Source: CAISIP01 sp031396205 (GTDB lineage: Bacteria; Pseudomonadota; Gammaproteobacteria; Burkholderiales; Burkholderiaceae_C). From it: 64,000 bases of DNA. Location: the NCBI GenBank assembly GCA_031396205.1, contig JANNKH010000022.1, forward strand, positions 42,016 to 106,015, written 5' to 3'. Both the position numbers and the translations under genes were made by a program. The notes under the pieces were generated by a model. That model ran no database searches, was not told the origin of the DNA, and saw nothing but the letters and a program-made list of their open reading frames with translations. Positions 54,076-61,795 of the stretch are shown piece by piece (within the stretch, counting starts at the first letter, position 1; the number at the start of each line of letters is the position of its first letter).

Positions 54076-55779
54076 TCAGTTGCGCGTGGCCGCCACCGCA
54101 GCAGACGCTGCGACCGCCACTTCGGACGCTGCACCCGCCGGCGCACTGGCCGCGCCAGCGGGGCTGCCAGCACCACCGCGTTGTGGCGGGCGTCCCAACT
54201 CCACAATACGCAGCGCTGTGCCATCGCGCTGCAAGCGCTGCTGGCCAGCCACGACGACGGTCTCGCCCTCGAGCAGGCCTTCGATGATCTCTACCTTGCC
54301 TAGCTGGCGCGCCCCGAGCTTGACCTCCTGGCGCAACGACACCAGCCTGGTGTCGGGCGGCAGCGGGCGCTCGGCCACCGGCGGCACCATCGCCACGTCA
54401 ACCACCTTGACCACGAACTGCCTGCCGCCTTGCGGAACGATGGCTTCCTCGGGAACGACGATGGCCTGATCCTTGATCGCAAAGATCGTCGTGACCCTTG
54501 CAAACATGCCCGGGCGCAGCGGGGCCGGGTTGCCGCCCCCCGGCCCCGGCCCACGTGCCGCGCCCGCGCTGGAGCCGGGAGCACGCCTACCGGCGCCCCG
54601 CTCGCCCGAGCCCGCCTGGCCAGGCGCCGGTCGACCACCACCAACCACTGCCCCCGCGCTGTCCCGCTCGCTGGCACAGGGCATGGCCTCCGTCGACAAC
54701 CGGTCACCTGCCGATGCGGTCTCCGCTGCCGCTACAGGAGCACGACCTGCGGCCCGCCCCGATGCCGCACCGCCCGCTGGCGGGCGATTGCTGGCGGTGC
54801 TACGCGCTTGGGCCCCCGGCGCAACCGGCGGACGCCCGGCCACAGGCGCCACGCCGCCGGAACCAGGCTTGGAGCCTGACACCGCACCAGCGGCAGGACC
54901 GCCGCCACCCGGTCGGCCGCCACCTTGCGCCATCGGTTCACCCATGGTGTTGGGCAGCACGGCCCGGACACCGACGGAACGGCCATTGACATCCAGCAGC
55001 GGATCGATCGCCTCGACCGTGGCCTTGAACATGCGGCCCGGGAACGCATCGAGTTGCAGCTGCACGCTCTGGCGCAGACGCAGCTTGCCCTGGAATCGTT
55101 CCGGCAGCCGGAAATCGGCATACATGCTGCTGACGTCCTCCAGGTTCACCAGATCGGCACCGTCCTTGACGAAATCGCCCAGGTTGACATTGCGTATGCC
55201 GACGGTGCCGTCGAACGGTGCCAGGATCGCCATGCGCGACCAGCGCGCGCAGGCCAGCGCAAGCTGCGCCTCGGCGACCTGGAGGTTCGCATTGTTTTCG
55301 TCCAGCACCCGCTGCGCAACGAAATTCTGAGCGACCAGTTCCTGGTTGCGCTTGAGGTTGGCCTGCGCGATCGATACCATTGCCTGCGCCTGCTTGACTT
55401 CGGCTCGCTGCAGCGTGTCGTCCAGCTGCACGAGTACCTGACCTTTGCGTACCTGCGCACCGTCCGCAAAGCCCAATTCCTTGACCCTTCCCGGGACCTC
55501 CGGGCGCAACATCACGCTTTGGCGCGAGCGCAAGGACCCCACCGATTGGGCATCATCCTGGAGTCGGGCGCGCTCGACCTTGGCCACTTCCACGCCAGCA
55601 GCACGCGGCGCAGAACCCGCGCCCGACGGCGCCGACGCGGCCGCAACCGCAGGCTTCGGGACACCATCGGCCGTGATCTCAACGGGCCCCTGCGGCCTGG
55701 ACTGGTACCACCATGCACCCGCCGAAGCGGCCGCAATGCCGAGCATGGCGACGACCGAATAGATTACCCGTGAAGCCAT
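54076..55779 (-). CDS. RND efflux periplasmic adaptor with a large Gly/Pro/Ala-rich insertion
   Basis: 567 residues, about 150-180 longer than usual. Canonical parts: N-terminal membrane anchor (SVVAMLGIAAASAGAWWY), lipoyl halves VPGRVKELGFADGAQVRKGQVLVQLD and MAILAPFDGTVGIRNVNLGDFV, hairpin between them, and beta-barrel strands DVNGRSVGVRAVLPN and LRPGMFARVTTIF. Between those two strands (residues about 279-419) lies a low-complexity segment rich in Gly, Pro, Ala and Arg instead of the normal short turn. A C-terminal Ala-rich tail is also present. Operon with the permease. Confidence 0.9.
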   Translation of the reverse strand: MASRVIYSVVAMLGIAAASAGAWWYQSRPQGPVEITADGVPKPAVAAASAPSGAGSAPRAAGVEVAKVERARLQDDAQSVGSLRSRQSVMLRPEVPGRVKELGFADGAQVRKGQVLVQLDDTLQRAEVKQAQAMVSIAQANLKRNQELVAQNFVAQRVLDENNANLQVAEAQLALACARWSRMAILAPFDGTVGIRNVNLGDFVKDGADLVNLEDVSSMYADFRLPERFQGKLRLRQSVQLQLDAFPGRMFKATVEAIDPLLDVNGRSVGVRAVLPNTMGEPMAQGGGRPGGGGPAAGAVSGSKPGSGGVAPVAGRPPVAPGAQARSTASNRPPAGGAASGRAAGRAPVAAAETASAGDRLSTEAMPCASERDSAGAVVGGGRPAPGQAGSGERGAGRRAPGSSAGAARGPGPGGGNPAPLRPGMFARVTTIFAIKDQAIVVPEEAIVPQGGRQFVVKVVDVAMVPPVAERPLPPDTRLVSLRQEVKLGARQLGKVEIIEGLLEGETVVVAGQQRLQRDGTALRIVELGRPPQRGGAGSPAGAASAPAGAASEVAVAASAAVAATRN

Positions 55780-55862
55780 GGATGGACGTGCCTTGAAAAG
55801 GGATGCAAAAGGTTGACGAGCAACGCGCCGGCGAATGTAACAGTCTTACGACAATGGCTCGA

Positions 55863-56366
55863 TCATGCGCCCGATAGCGTACGGTGAACGTGCGTGGCAG
55901 AAATCGCGGCGACCTCCCGACCGGCACCGAGCACCAAAGCGACTCCCCGGTTAGCCAGCATATCGGCGCGTTCGTTGCCAGGTTCGCCCGAGTGGCCTTT
56001 TACCCAGCGCCAGTCGATACGATGCCCGGCCCCGGCGACAACCGCATCGAGCTTTTTCCACAAGTCCACGTTCTTGACTTCCTGTTTTGCCGCGGTGCGC
56101 CAGCCACGCGCCTTCCAGCCGGAGATCCACTCGGTGATGCCCTTACGTACATATTCGCTATCCAGAAACAACGTGACATGGCAGGGACGCTTCAAGGCCA
56201 TCAGAGCCTCGATCACGGCCGTGAGTTCCATTCGGTTGTTGGTGGTTGCCGTTTCACCGCCAAAAAGCTCTTTCTCGGCTCCTGCGGACATCAAAACGGC
56301 GCCCCAGCCCCCCGGGCCGGGATTGCCCTTGCATGCTCCGTCGGTATAGATCTGGATCTGCTTCAC
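55863..56366 (-). CDS. rnhA: Ribonuclease HI
   Basis: 167 residues. GTG start at 56366 is chosen because AGGAG lies 6 bases upstream and the family starts here (MKQIQIYTDGACKGNPG); the frame to 56408 is not conserved. Catalytic acids: Asp in YTDGAC, Glu in NRMELTAV, Asp in FLDSEYV, Asp in GNERADMLAN, plus the His of KGHSGEPG. Slightly extended C-terminus (AISATHVHRTLSGA). Degrades RNA in RNA/DNA hybrids. Confidence 0.95.
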   Translation of the reverse strand: MKQIQIYTDGACKGNPGPGGWGAVLMSAGAEKELFGGETATTNNRMELTAVIEALMALKRPCHVTLFLDSEYVRKGITEWISGWKARGWRTAAKQEVKNVDLWKKLDAVVAGAGHRIDWRWVKGHSGEPGNERADMLANRGVALVLGAGREVAAISATHVHRTLSGA

Positions 56367-56441
56367 ATGTGGCTCCTGAAAACAAACTGGTGTGCCTTGC
56401 AACAACAAGTCCGGGCACGAACCGGCGCCCGCATAGCAAGT

Positions 56442-57305
56442 TCAGTGTCGGCGGTTCCCACGTTCTGCCCGCGACGACTGTCCGCGCCGGTTGGCAATCG
56501 ACACCGGTGCATTGGCGGGTGCCTTGGTGGCCTTCCATGCGGGGCCCAAGAGGCGCATTCCCCTGACCCGTTTGGTCGCGACCAAAAAATAAGCTGCGCC
56601 AAAAATCGGCCACCAGCGCGCGCCCACCTTGTCCATCCATTGGAAACGCTCGAGCCAGCGGGGGTCGGTCACCGCGGGCCGATAACAACCGAACCGCCCG
56701 GACTCGACTTCGAAACTCAGCAATCGCAGCCAGTCGCGCATTCGCCAGTACCCGATGAACTCACCTTCGCGCGGCAAGTACATGTCGCCAAACCCGAATC
56801 GCTGGAATACATGGGCCCGGCGCTGGCGCAGGCCCCACAGGCTCACCGGATTGACACCACAAATCACCACTCGCCCCTCGGGCACCAACACCCGCTCGAC
56901 CTCACGCAAGGTCGCGTGTGGGTCCGGATGCAACTCCAGCGTGTGGGGCAGCACAACCAGGTCCAGACTGTTGGCCGGAAACGGCAAGGCCGAGAAATCG
57001 CAGGCCAGCGCAACCGACTGCCGGGCTTGCCCACATTGACCATCGCCGACACCCGTGTTACCGTGCGCCGGTCTTGACGGGTCATCGGCGGCGGGAACGG
57101 CCAGATCGCGGCCATCGGACGCGAACCAGCGGTGGGGCATGCGGTTGGTGCGCAGTGCCTCGAGGTCCGGCAATCCAAGTTGCAAGGCGTGATAGCCAAA
57201 AATGTCCGCCACGACCTGGTCCAGCTGCTGGCGCTCCCAATCGAGCATGTAGCGTCCTCGCGCCGTCTGGAACCAGTCCTGCAAACCTATAATTTGGCGG
57301 TCCAT
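56442..57305 (-). CDS. Class I SAM-dependent methyltransferase (YafS-like)
   Basis: 287 residues. Methyltransf_11-type core: LACDFSALPFPANSLDLVVLPHTLELHPDPHATLREVERVLVPEGRVVICGVNP, in parts, then SLWGLRQRR. The usual glycine motif I is weak (YHALQLGLPDL). C-terminus basic and disordered. Conserved neighbour of rnhA in proteobacteria; relatives usually have gloB between this gene and the MltD gene, which is missing here. Confidence 0.85.
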   Translation of the reverse strand: MDRQIIGLQDWFQTARGRYMLDWERQQLDQVVADIFGYHALQLGLPDLEALRTNRMPHRWFASDGRDLAVPAADDPSRPAHGNTGVGDGQCGQARQSVALACDFSALPFPANSLDLVVLPHTLELHPDPHATLREVERVLVPEGRVVICGVNPVSLWGLRQRRAHVFQRFGFGDMYLPREGEFIGYWRMRDWLRLLSFEVESGRFGCYRPAVTDPRWLERFQWMDKVGARWWPIFGAAYFLVATKRVRGMRLLGPAWKATKAPANAPVSIANRRGQSSRAERGNRRH

Positions 57306-57560
57306 GAAATTGATTCAGCGTCCAGCGCCCCGCAAATACGGCAACAAAAGGATGCACCCAGGCGGTGCTGCGATGAAGCTGGCGTCTGCAATGACGCGGC
57401 GGGCCTCCCGAAACGCGCCGCCGCGCGAGCGGCGACCAGCCCGAATTCTAGTCAGGTCGGTGGCTGCAGCGAATGGCACCGTAGCGCAGCCGGTCTTCCC
57501 TGGCCCGACGGATCGATCGGCAGGTGTCCCGCTTCAAGGGCAGCACAACAGGAGTCATCC

Positions 57561-59120
57561 ATGACGTACGCAAGCCGGTTTGCCCTCGCAGCCTTGGTGA
57601 TTTTTTTGGCAGGCTGCGCGTCCACGGGAACCGCCCCGACGGCCAATGGCGACCCAGCGGGAGCCACCACGACGGCCGTTGTTTCGCCGCCGGTGCAACA
57701 CCCGCCAACGACATTGGCCGCTGCAACAAAACCTGTCGCGCCCGCCTCGCCCAGGCTGTTCCCGGCCGGTCCGCTGGCGCCGCTATCGTCCAACCAGGCA
57801 CGTCCCCATGTTGTGGCCACGCTGACACCGCCAGCCGATTTGTGGGACCGCATCCGCCTTGGCTACGCCATGCCCAATTTGGACAACGACCTGGTGCGGG
57901 AACGCGAACGCTGGTACGCCAGTCGCCCCGACTACATCGAGCGCATGACCGAGCGCTCCAGCAAATACCTGTTCCACATCGTCGAAGAACTCGAGCGGCG
58001 CAACATGCCCTCGGAACTGGCCTTGCTGCCGTTCATCGAGAGCGCCTTCAATCCGCAGGCCGTGTCCAGCGCTAAGGCGGCCGGCATGTGGCAGTTCATG
58101 CCCGCAACCGGAAAGCACTTCGAGCTCAAGCAGAACGCGTTTCGCGATGACCGGCGCGATGTGCTGGCCTCGACCCGCGCCGCGCTGGACTATCTGCAAA
58201 AACTCCACGGCATGTTTGGCGACTGGCAGCTTGCTCTGGCGGCCTACAACTGGGGTGAGGGCAGCGTCGGGCGCGCCATCGAAAAGAACCGCAAGGCGGG
58301 CCTGGGCACCGGCTACGAAGACCTCAAGATGCCCGCCGAGACGCGCCTGTATGTGCCCAAGTTGCAGGCGGTCAAGAACATCGTCATGGATCCCGGCAAG
58401 CTGGGAACCACCTTGCCGGTGATTGAAAACCATCCCTATTTCCAAAGTGTCGATATCACCCGTGATATCGACGTCGCGATCGCTGCCAAACTGGCCGACA
58501 TCACGTTGGAGAACTTCAAGGCGCTCAATCCATCGGCCCACCGTCCGGTTATCCTGGCCGCAGGAACGCCGCAAATCCTGTTGCCCTGGGACAACGCCGC
58601 AACATTCCGCGCCAACCTGCAGGTCAACGCCGGCAGGCAATTGGCGAGCTGGACGGCCTGGCGCGCGCCCTCGACGATGCGGCCCGCCGACGTGGCCAAG
58701 AAGGTGGGAATGAGCGAAGCCGATCTGCGCGCGGTCAACCAGATCCCGAACGGCATGGTGATCAAAGCTGGCTCTACCGTACTGGTGCATCGTTCGGCGC
58801 AAGTGCGCGAAGACGTGGCTGAGGCGGTTGCCGACAATGCGCAATTGACCTTGGGCCGGCAGGAACTGCAGGTGCGCCGAACCGTCAAGGCGCGCAAGAA
58901 CGACACCATTGCGAAACTGGCTCAGCGCTACAACATCGCCGCCAGCAGCGTGGCTGAATGGAACAAGGTGGCAGCGTCGGCAACCCTGCAAACCGGCCAG
59001 CGGGTAACCGTCTATCTGCCAGCCCGCTCACGCGATGCGGCGTCAGCCGTACGCAGTGCGGCCACGCGACAACCGGGCCGCAGCAGCAAGCAAAAGCCGG
59101 TCAGACTGGCACGCGACTGA
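57561..59120 (+). CDS. mltD: MltD-like membrane-bound lytic murein transglycosylase with LysM
   Basis: 519 residues from ATG 57561 (AGGAG upstream). Lipoprotein signal LVIFLAGC (Cys about 18). SLT domain with catalytic Glu in LALLPFIESAFNPQAVSSAKAAGMWQFMPATG (in parts), and LALAAYNWGEGSVGRAIEKN. C-terminal part has a LysM-like repeat (KKVGMSEADLRAVNQIPNGMVIKAGS) and a second (VKARKNDTIAKLAQRYNIAASSVAEWN). Peptidoglycan remodelling at the inner face of the outer membrane. Divergent from the methyltransferase gene. Confidence 0.93.
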   Translation: MTYASRFALAALVIFLAGCASTGTAPTANGDPAGATTTAVVSPPVQHPPTTLAAATKPVAPASPRLFPAGPLAPLSSNQARPHVVATLTPPADLWDRIRLGYAMPNLDNDLVRERERWYASRPDYIERMTERSSKYLFHIVEELERRNMPSELALLPFIESAFNPQAVSSAKAAGMWQFMPATGKHFELKQNAFRDDRRDVLASTRAALDYLQKLHGMFGDWQLALAAYNWGEGSVGRAIEKNRKAGLGTGYEDLKMPAETRLYVPKLQAVKNIVMDPGKLGTTLPVIENHPYFQSVDITRDIDVAIAAKLADITLENFKALNPSAHRPVILAAGTPQILLPWDNAATFRANLQVNAGRQLASWTAWRAPSTMRPADVAKKVGMSEADLRAVNQIPNGMVIKAGSTVLVHRSAQVREDVAEAVADNAQLTLGRQELQVRRTVKARKNDTIAKLAQRYNIAASSVAEWNKVAASATLQTGQRVTVYLPARSRDAASAVRSAATRQPGRSSKQKPVRLARD

Positions 59121-59138
59121 GGCTGGCGCAAGCCAGCC
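59121..59138. terminator. Hairpin between convergent genes
   Basis: Perfect 7-bp stem ggctggc / gccagcc with a GCAA tetraloop, directly after the mltD stop. No T tract. Confidence 0.4.
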
Positions 59139-59145
59139 CTGGGGG

Positions 59146-60192
59146 CTAGGCACGGAACTTTTCTTTGGCCTTGCGCGCAAAATCGTTGGTGTAGACCCGT
59201 TCCAGATCCAGTTTCTCCAGTGCGAAAGCCGGGTCCAGGCGTGACAGGATCCGGATCGCCGTCTTGACGCCATCCTCCGGAATCAGGCCATCGAGTGCGA
59301 TGGCCTCCCGGACCTTGCCAAACGACGCCAGATACAGGCCACGGTCGCCCAGCAGATAGGGTTCTGGCACGGCCTTGATCAGATCACTGGGACCGGCGGT
59401 CTGCAGCCACTTGAGTGCGTGCACCACGCCGTTTGTCAGGGCCTGCATCGTATTGGCGTGGTTCTGCACAGCCTGGGCCGGCGCGAACAGGCAGGCGGCG
59501 GGCATGGGCCCGCCAAATACATCTTGAGAGCCCTTGAGTGAACGGGTATCGGAGATCACGCGGATATCACCCTTTTGCTCCAACATGGTGACGACCGGCT
59601 CCAGGTGCGCGATGGCATCGACCTGCCCCGAGCGCACCGCCTGCAGCGCAGCGCCGATGCCACCGGCCTCGACCAGCCGCACGTCCCGCAATGTGAGCCC
59701 GGCCCGCGCCAATACCAGCGCCACCACCAACTGTGCTGACGAACCCGGTGACGCCAAGGCAATCTTGCGCCCCTTGAGTTCAACGATCTGCTTGAATGCC
59801 GGCATGGCGCGGGTGGATACGCCGAAAGCCACCTGCGGCGCCCTCCCCAGCAGCACAAAAGCGCGCAAAAGATGTTTGCGGGCCTGGGGTTCGAGCAGGC
59901 CTTCGAACGGGCCGCAAGCCACATCCGCAGCGCCCTCCATCACCGATTGCTGGGCGCGCAATCCGCTGCCCAGGTCGAGGATTTCCAGCTCCAGCCCCTC
60001 TGAGCCGAAAAAACCCAGCCGATCGGCGACAGTCAACGGAAGGTGCTGCAGCGAGGCCTTCGCACCCACGGCCACCACCAACTTGGCTTTCTCGAGCTTG
60101 CCCTGTCCCCGTGCGCCACCCGCGCGAAGACCGAGCGCAGACATTGCCGCGCCCAGCAAAATTGATCGCCGAACAACCCGCCGATGGAACAC
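59146..60192 (-). CDS. ABC transporter substrate-binding protein (NMT1/SsuA-like)
   Basis: 348 residues, GTG start at 60192 with AGGGA 8 bases upstream. Twin-arginine-like signal (MFHRRVVRRSILLGAAMSALGLRAG). NMT1/ThiY fold: LPLTVADRLGFFGSEGLELEIL, GLRAQQSVMEGAADVACGPFEG, LKGRKIALASPGSSAQLVVALVL, AVRSGQVDAIAHLEPVV. Periplasmic ligand capture for nitrate/sulfonate/taurine or pyrimidine-like substrates. No permease or ATPase adjoins it. Confidence 0.85.
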   Translation of the reverse strand: MFHRRVVRRSILLGAAMSALGLRAGGARGQGKLEKAKLVVAVGAKASLQHLPLTVADRLGFFGSEGLELEILDLGSGLRAQQSVMEGAADVACGPFEGLLEPQARKHLLRAFVLLGRAPQVAFGVSTRAMPAFKQIVELKGRKIALASPGSSAQLVVALVLARAGLTLRDVRLVEAGGIGAALQAVRSGQVDAIAHLEPVVTMLEQKGDIRVISDTRSLKGSQDVFGGPMPAACLFAPAQAVQNHANTMQALTNGVVHALKWLQTAGPSDLIKAVPEPYLLGDRGLYLASFGKVREAIALDGLIPEDGVKTAIRILSRLDPAFALEKLDLERVYTNDFARKAKEKFRA

Positions 60193-60322
60193 GCCGACTT
60201 TCCCTGTTGATTATTGTGTTTAGCCAAGGCTAACAAAGCCCATCCGGATGCGCATCGGGAACTTCCCGAGCGGGTAATTACGTAAGGGAAATCACCGCAT
60301 GCAAGCACAACCCGGGCCAGGC

Positions 60323-60727
60323 TCAGCGGTAACCAGCAAAGAAAATCGCCACGTTGACCGCCACAGCGATGGCCCACACCAGGCTGCGCAAGCCCGCCAG
60401 GCCGGCGACGTACAAGCCGACATAGACCAGCCGCAACAACACGAAAACGGCTGCCAGCAGGTCCACCCGGGCCGGGTCCGCCCCCAACTGCAGGGCGATC
60501 ACGACGGCACCGATGAAAAACGGCAAGGCCTCGAAACTGTTGGCCTGCGCGGCATTGGCGCGCGCGCGCCAGTCCGTCTGGCGTCCCAGCCAGCCTCGCG
60601 GATCATGGTTGTCGTAACCACCGTCTCGCGGCGCAGTTCCGAACTTGCCGGCTTTGGCCATACCGCCGCAGAAGAACGGCATCAGGGAGGCTGCCAGTAC
60701 AGACCAGTGCGCCAGACCAAACTGCAT
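60323..60727 (-). CDS. MAPEG family membrane protein
   Basis: 134 residues from ATG 60727, which has GGGAG 7 bases upstream (TTG 60745 and ATG 60733 are worse). Four helices: HWSVLAASLMPFFCGGMAK, SFEALPFFIGAVVIALQLG, VDLLAAVFVLLRLVYVGLYVAG and LVWAIAVAVNVAIFFAG. ARANAAQANSFEALPFF and LRLVYVGLY are the MAPEG signature (eicosanoid/glutathione metabolism in eukaryotes; role in bacteria unclear). Follows recR by 27 bases, possibly the last gene of that operon. Confidence 0.88.
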   Translation of the reverse strand: MQFGLAHWSVLAASLMPFFCGGMAKAGKFGTAPRDGGYDNHDPRGWLGRQTDWRARANAAQANSFEALPFFIGAVVIALQLGADPARVDLLAAVFVLLRLVYVGLYVAGLAGLRSLVWAIAVAVNVAIFFAGYR

Positions 60728-60754
60728 CGACATGCTCCCAAACAAGGACCGGTA

Positions 60755-61345
60755 TTAGCGCCGGTCCACCAGCGCATGGGCAATGGTACCCAGATCCACA
60801 TACTCAAGCTCACTGCCAACCGGCACCCCCCGCGCCAGGCGCGTGATGTGCAGGCCGCGCGAGCGCAGCCCTTCGCTGATCACATGCGCGGTCGCCTCGC
60901 CTTCGGCAGTGAAATTGGTGGCCATGATTACCTCTTCCACGACACCGTCGCCTGCGCGTTCAAACAGCTTTCCAAGGCCGATATCGCGCGGGCCAATGCC
61001 ATCGAGCGGATTGAGCTTGCCCATCAACACAAAGTACAGGCCCCGATAGGCGCCGGTCCGCTCCACCGCCGACTGGTCCGCGGGGGTCTCGACCACGCAC
61101 AGCCGGGTCGCATCACGGCGCGGGTCCCGGCAAGTGTTGCAGAACTGCGCCTCGGTGAAGGTATGACAGCGCTCGCAATGCTTGACGGAGTCGCTGGCGT
61201 GGGCCAGCGCCACCGAGAGCGCCCGCGCACCGGGACGATCGTGCTGCAACAGGTGGAACGCCATGCGCGAGGCGGACCTCACGCCAACACCGGGCAAGCG
61301 GCGCAGTGCCTGGATCAGGCCCTCCAGCGCGTTCGAGTCAGCCAT
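60755..61345 (-). CDS. recR: Recombination mediator protein RecR
   Basis: 196 residues. Helix-hairpin-helix at the N-terminus (LRRLPGVGVRSASRMAFHLL), zinc finger CERCHTFTEAQFCNTCRDPRRD, Toprim domain (LCVVETPADQSAVERTGAYRGLYFVL) and C-terminal Walker-like region ARGVPVGSELEYVDLGTIAHAL, in parts. Works with RecFO in gap repair. Classic dnaX-ybaB-recR order. Confidence 0.97.
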   Translation of the reverse strand: MADSNALEGLIQALRRLPGVGVRSASRMAFHLLQHDRPGARALSVALAHASDSVKHCERCHTFTEAQFCNTCRDPRRDATRLCVVETPADQSAVERTGAYRGLYFVLMGKLNPLDGIGPRDIGLGKLFERAGDGVVEEVIMATNFTAEGEATAHVISEGLRSRGLHITRLARGVPVGSELEYVDLGTIAHALVDRR

Positions 61346-61396
61346 ATTCGGCGACCGCTGTCAAACCGGTCGGACGCAGCGAAACAAGCCTAGCCA

Positions 61397-61729
61397 CTAG
61401 AAAGGCAGCTTCATGCCGCCGGGCAGGCCCGGCATGCCGGCGGTCAACTTGCCCATCTTTTCACTGGATGTCTCCTCGGCCTTGCGCACGGCCGCATTGA
61501 AGGCTGCAGCCACCAGATCCTCCAGCATGTCCTTGTCATCGGCCAGCAGACTGGGGTCGATGGTGACACGGCGCACGTCATGCTTGCAGGTCATCACCAC
61601 CTTCACCAACCCGGCCCCGGACTCGCCGGACACCTCGATGGTGGCAAGCTCGTCCTGCGCCTTTTTCATGTTGTCCTGCATCGCCTGGGCCTGTTTCATG
61701 AGCCCGGCGAGTTGTCCCTTGTTAAACAT
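61397..61729 (-). CDS. ybaB: YbaB/EbfC family nucleoid-associated protein
   Basis: 110 residues. MFNKGQLAGLMKQAQAMQDNMKK, LATIEVSGESGAGLVKVVMTCKHDVRRVTID, LEDLVAAAFNAAVRKAEE and the Gly/Met-rich tail GMPGLPGGMKLPF. Dimeric DNA-binding protein. GGAAGG precedes the ATG. Middle gene of dnaX-ybaB-recR. Confidence 0.96.
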   Translation of the reverse strand: MFNKGQLAGLMKQAQAMQDNMKKAQDELATIEVSGESGAGLVKVVMTCKHDVRRVTIDPSLLADDKDMLEDLVAAAFNAAVRKAEETSSEKMGKLTAGMPGLPGGMKLPF

Positions 61730-61795
61730 GCTGTTCCTTCCGTTTATTACTGCAATGCCGGCGCACCGGCGAGCGCCCTGAAGCGCCTATCCCGC

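Noticed and set aside
56367..56408. Longer N-terminus for RNase HI
   Set aside because: Family homology and the AGGAG site both point to the GTG at 56366.
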